Assembly: GCA_013215605.1 (NCBI GenBank)
Contig: JABSQW010000114.1
Coordinates: forward strand, 1 to 40,138
DNA length: 40,138 nucleotides
Direction of reading: 5' to 3'
Source: Myxococcales bacterium
GTDB lineage: Bacteria; Myxococcota_A; UBA9160; SMWR01
The first letter of the stretch is position 1, and each line of letters starts with the position of its first letter. The position numbers and the translations under genes are program-made. A model generated the notes under the pieces. That model was not told the origin of the DNA. It saw only the letters and a program-made list of their open reading frames with translations, and made no database searches. Positions 39,399 to 40,138 of this stretch are shown piece after piece.

Positions 39399-40138
39399 GA
39401 GCGGTCTTCCTCCGAATCCTGGGATTCGTGATCCTGATCGACCTCTTCTACATGTCGATCGGTCAGTTTTACCTGGCCCAGTCGGAAGAGCATCCGCCGG
39501 CCGAACTCGAAATTGCGCTCGATACCGACACCGACACCCTGGTCGGGATGGGCGAGACCCTGGTCCAGGCGAAGGGCGGCTGCCTCCTCTGCCACAAGAT
39601 CACCGAGGTGGGGAACACGCGCGGGCCGGACCTGCGGGGGATCGGGGGACGGGCCGCGGCGCGACAGCCCGGTATGAGCGCCGAGGCCTACCTCACGGAA
39701 TCGCTCGTCGACCCGGGCGCCTACGTGGTCGCGGAGTTCGCCACGGCCGGCGGCATGAGCATCATGCCGGCCGCTGACAAACCGCCGGCCGACTTCTCCC
39801 CGACGGAGCTCAAGGCTGTCGTCGCCTACCTCCAGTCCCTCGGCGGCGAGATCACGGTCGCGATCACGGCGCAGGACGTCGCCGCCGCCGAGGCCCGGAA
39901 GACCAAGCCAGCCGCGGTCGTGACCAGCAACCATCCGGGGTTCGCCCTCCTCACGTCGAAGGGCTGCGTGGCCTGCCACGACGTGAACGGCAGCGTGCGC
40001 CTCGTGGGGCCACCCCTCTCGAACGTCCAGGAGCGCCTGTCGGCCGCCGAGATTCGCGAGTCGATCGTCGATCCGAACGCCGTCATCGCCGAGGGCTTCC
40101 AGCCGGACCTGATGCTGCAGGACTTCGCCGATCAGCTG
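39395..40138 (+). CDS. Membrane-anchored diheme cytochrome c (3' truncated by window edge)
   Basis: GTG start overlapping previous stop; N-terminal TM VFLRILGFVILIDLFYMSIGQFYL; two heme motifs CLLCH and CVACH; not in supplied ORF track because it has no in-window stop. Confidence 0.88.
   Translation, partial: MRAVFLRILGFVILIDLFYMSIGQFYLAQSEEHPPAELEIALDTDTDTLVGMGETLVQAKGGCLLCHKITEVGNTRGPDLRGIGGRAAARQPGMSAEAYLTESLVDPGAYVVAEFATAGGMSIMPAADKPPADFSPTELKAVVAYLQSLGGEITVAITAQDVAAAEARKTKPAAVVTSNHPGFALLTSKGCVACHDVNGSVRLVGPPLSNVQERLSAAEIRESIVDPNAVIAEGFQPDLMLQDFADQL

Overview
GC-rich bacterial chromosomal window (40,138 bp), almost fully coding, with about 37 credible protein genes. I saw no rRNA, no intact tRNA, no CRISPR array and no intact transposase. 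By content it reads as four blocks. (1) ~1-18.6 kb: catabolic/accessory genes: AGCS symporter C-terminus, amidohydrolase, NAD-dependent epimerase, MBL-fold hydrolase, AcoX/NAD-kinase-like protein, SnoaL-like protein, Rieske oxygenase, nitroreductase, two LLM-type flavin oxidoreductases, a small ferredoxin, two CaiB/BaiF CoA-transferases, PabB-like chorismate enzyme, DHH phosphoesterase, two acyl-CoA dehydrogenases, 2OG-Fe(II) oxygenase and Hsp20. (2) ~18.6-21.9 kb: frdABCD-type fumarate reductase/succinate dehydrogenase operon on the minus strand. (3) ~22.8-31.9 kb: REC-GGDEF-EAL protein, YacP-like NYN protein, RND/MMPL transporter, leuS and a small ORF. (4) ~31.9-40.1 kb: a respiratory island. 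Its minus-strand operon holds an amicyanin-like cupredoxin, coxB, coxA, coxC, a subunit IV-like protein, two tiny membrane proteins and SCO. It is divergent from a cytochrome bd-like subunit I without an evident quinol-binding GRQPW motif, followed by a membrane-anchored diheme cytochrome c that runs off the window. Block 4 is the best candidate for something under-described. Other points of interest are a palindromic operator-like site upstream of the RND gene, a promoter-plus-terminator cassette after leuS, gene remnants (MFS N-terminus, possible coxC-like fragment), and a dispersed AACTTGGGGACGTT repeat family. All calls come from reading the sequence and translations by eye; no database search was run.
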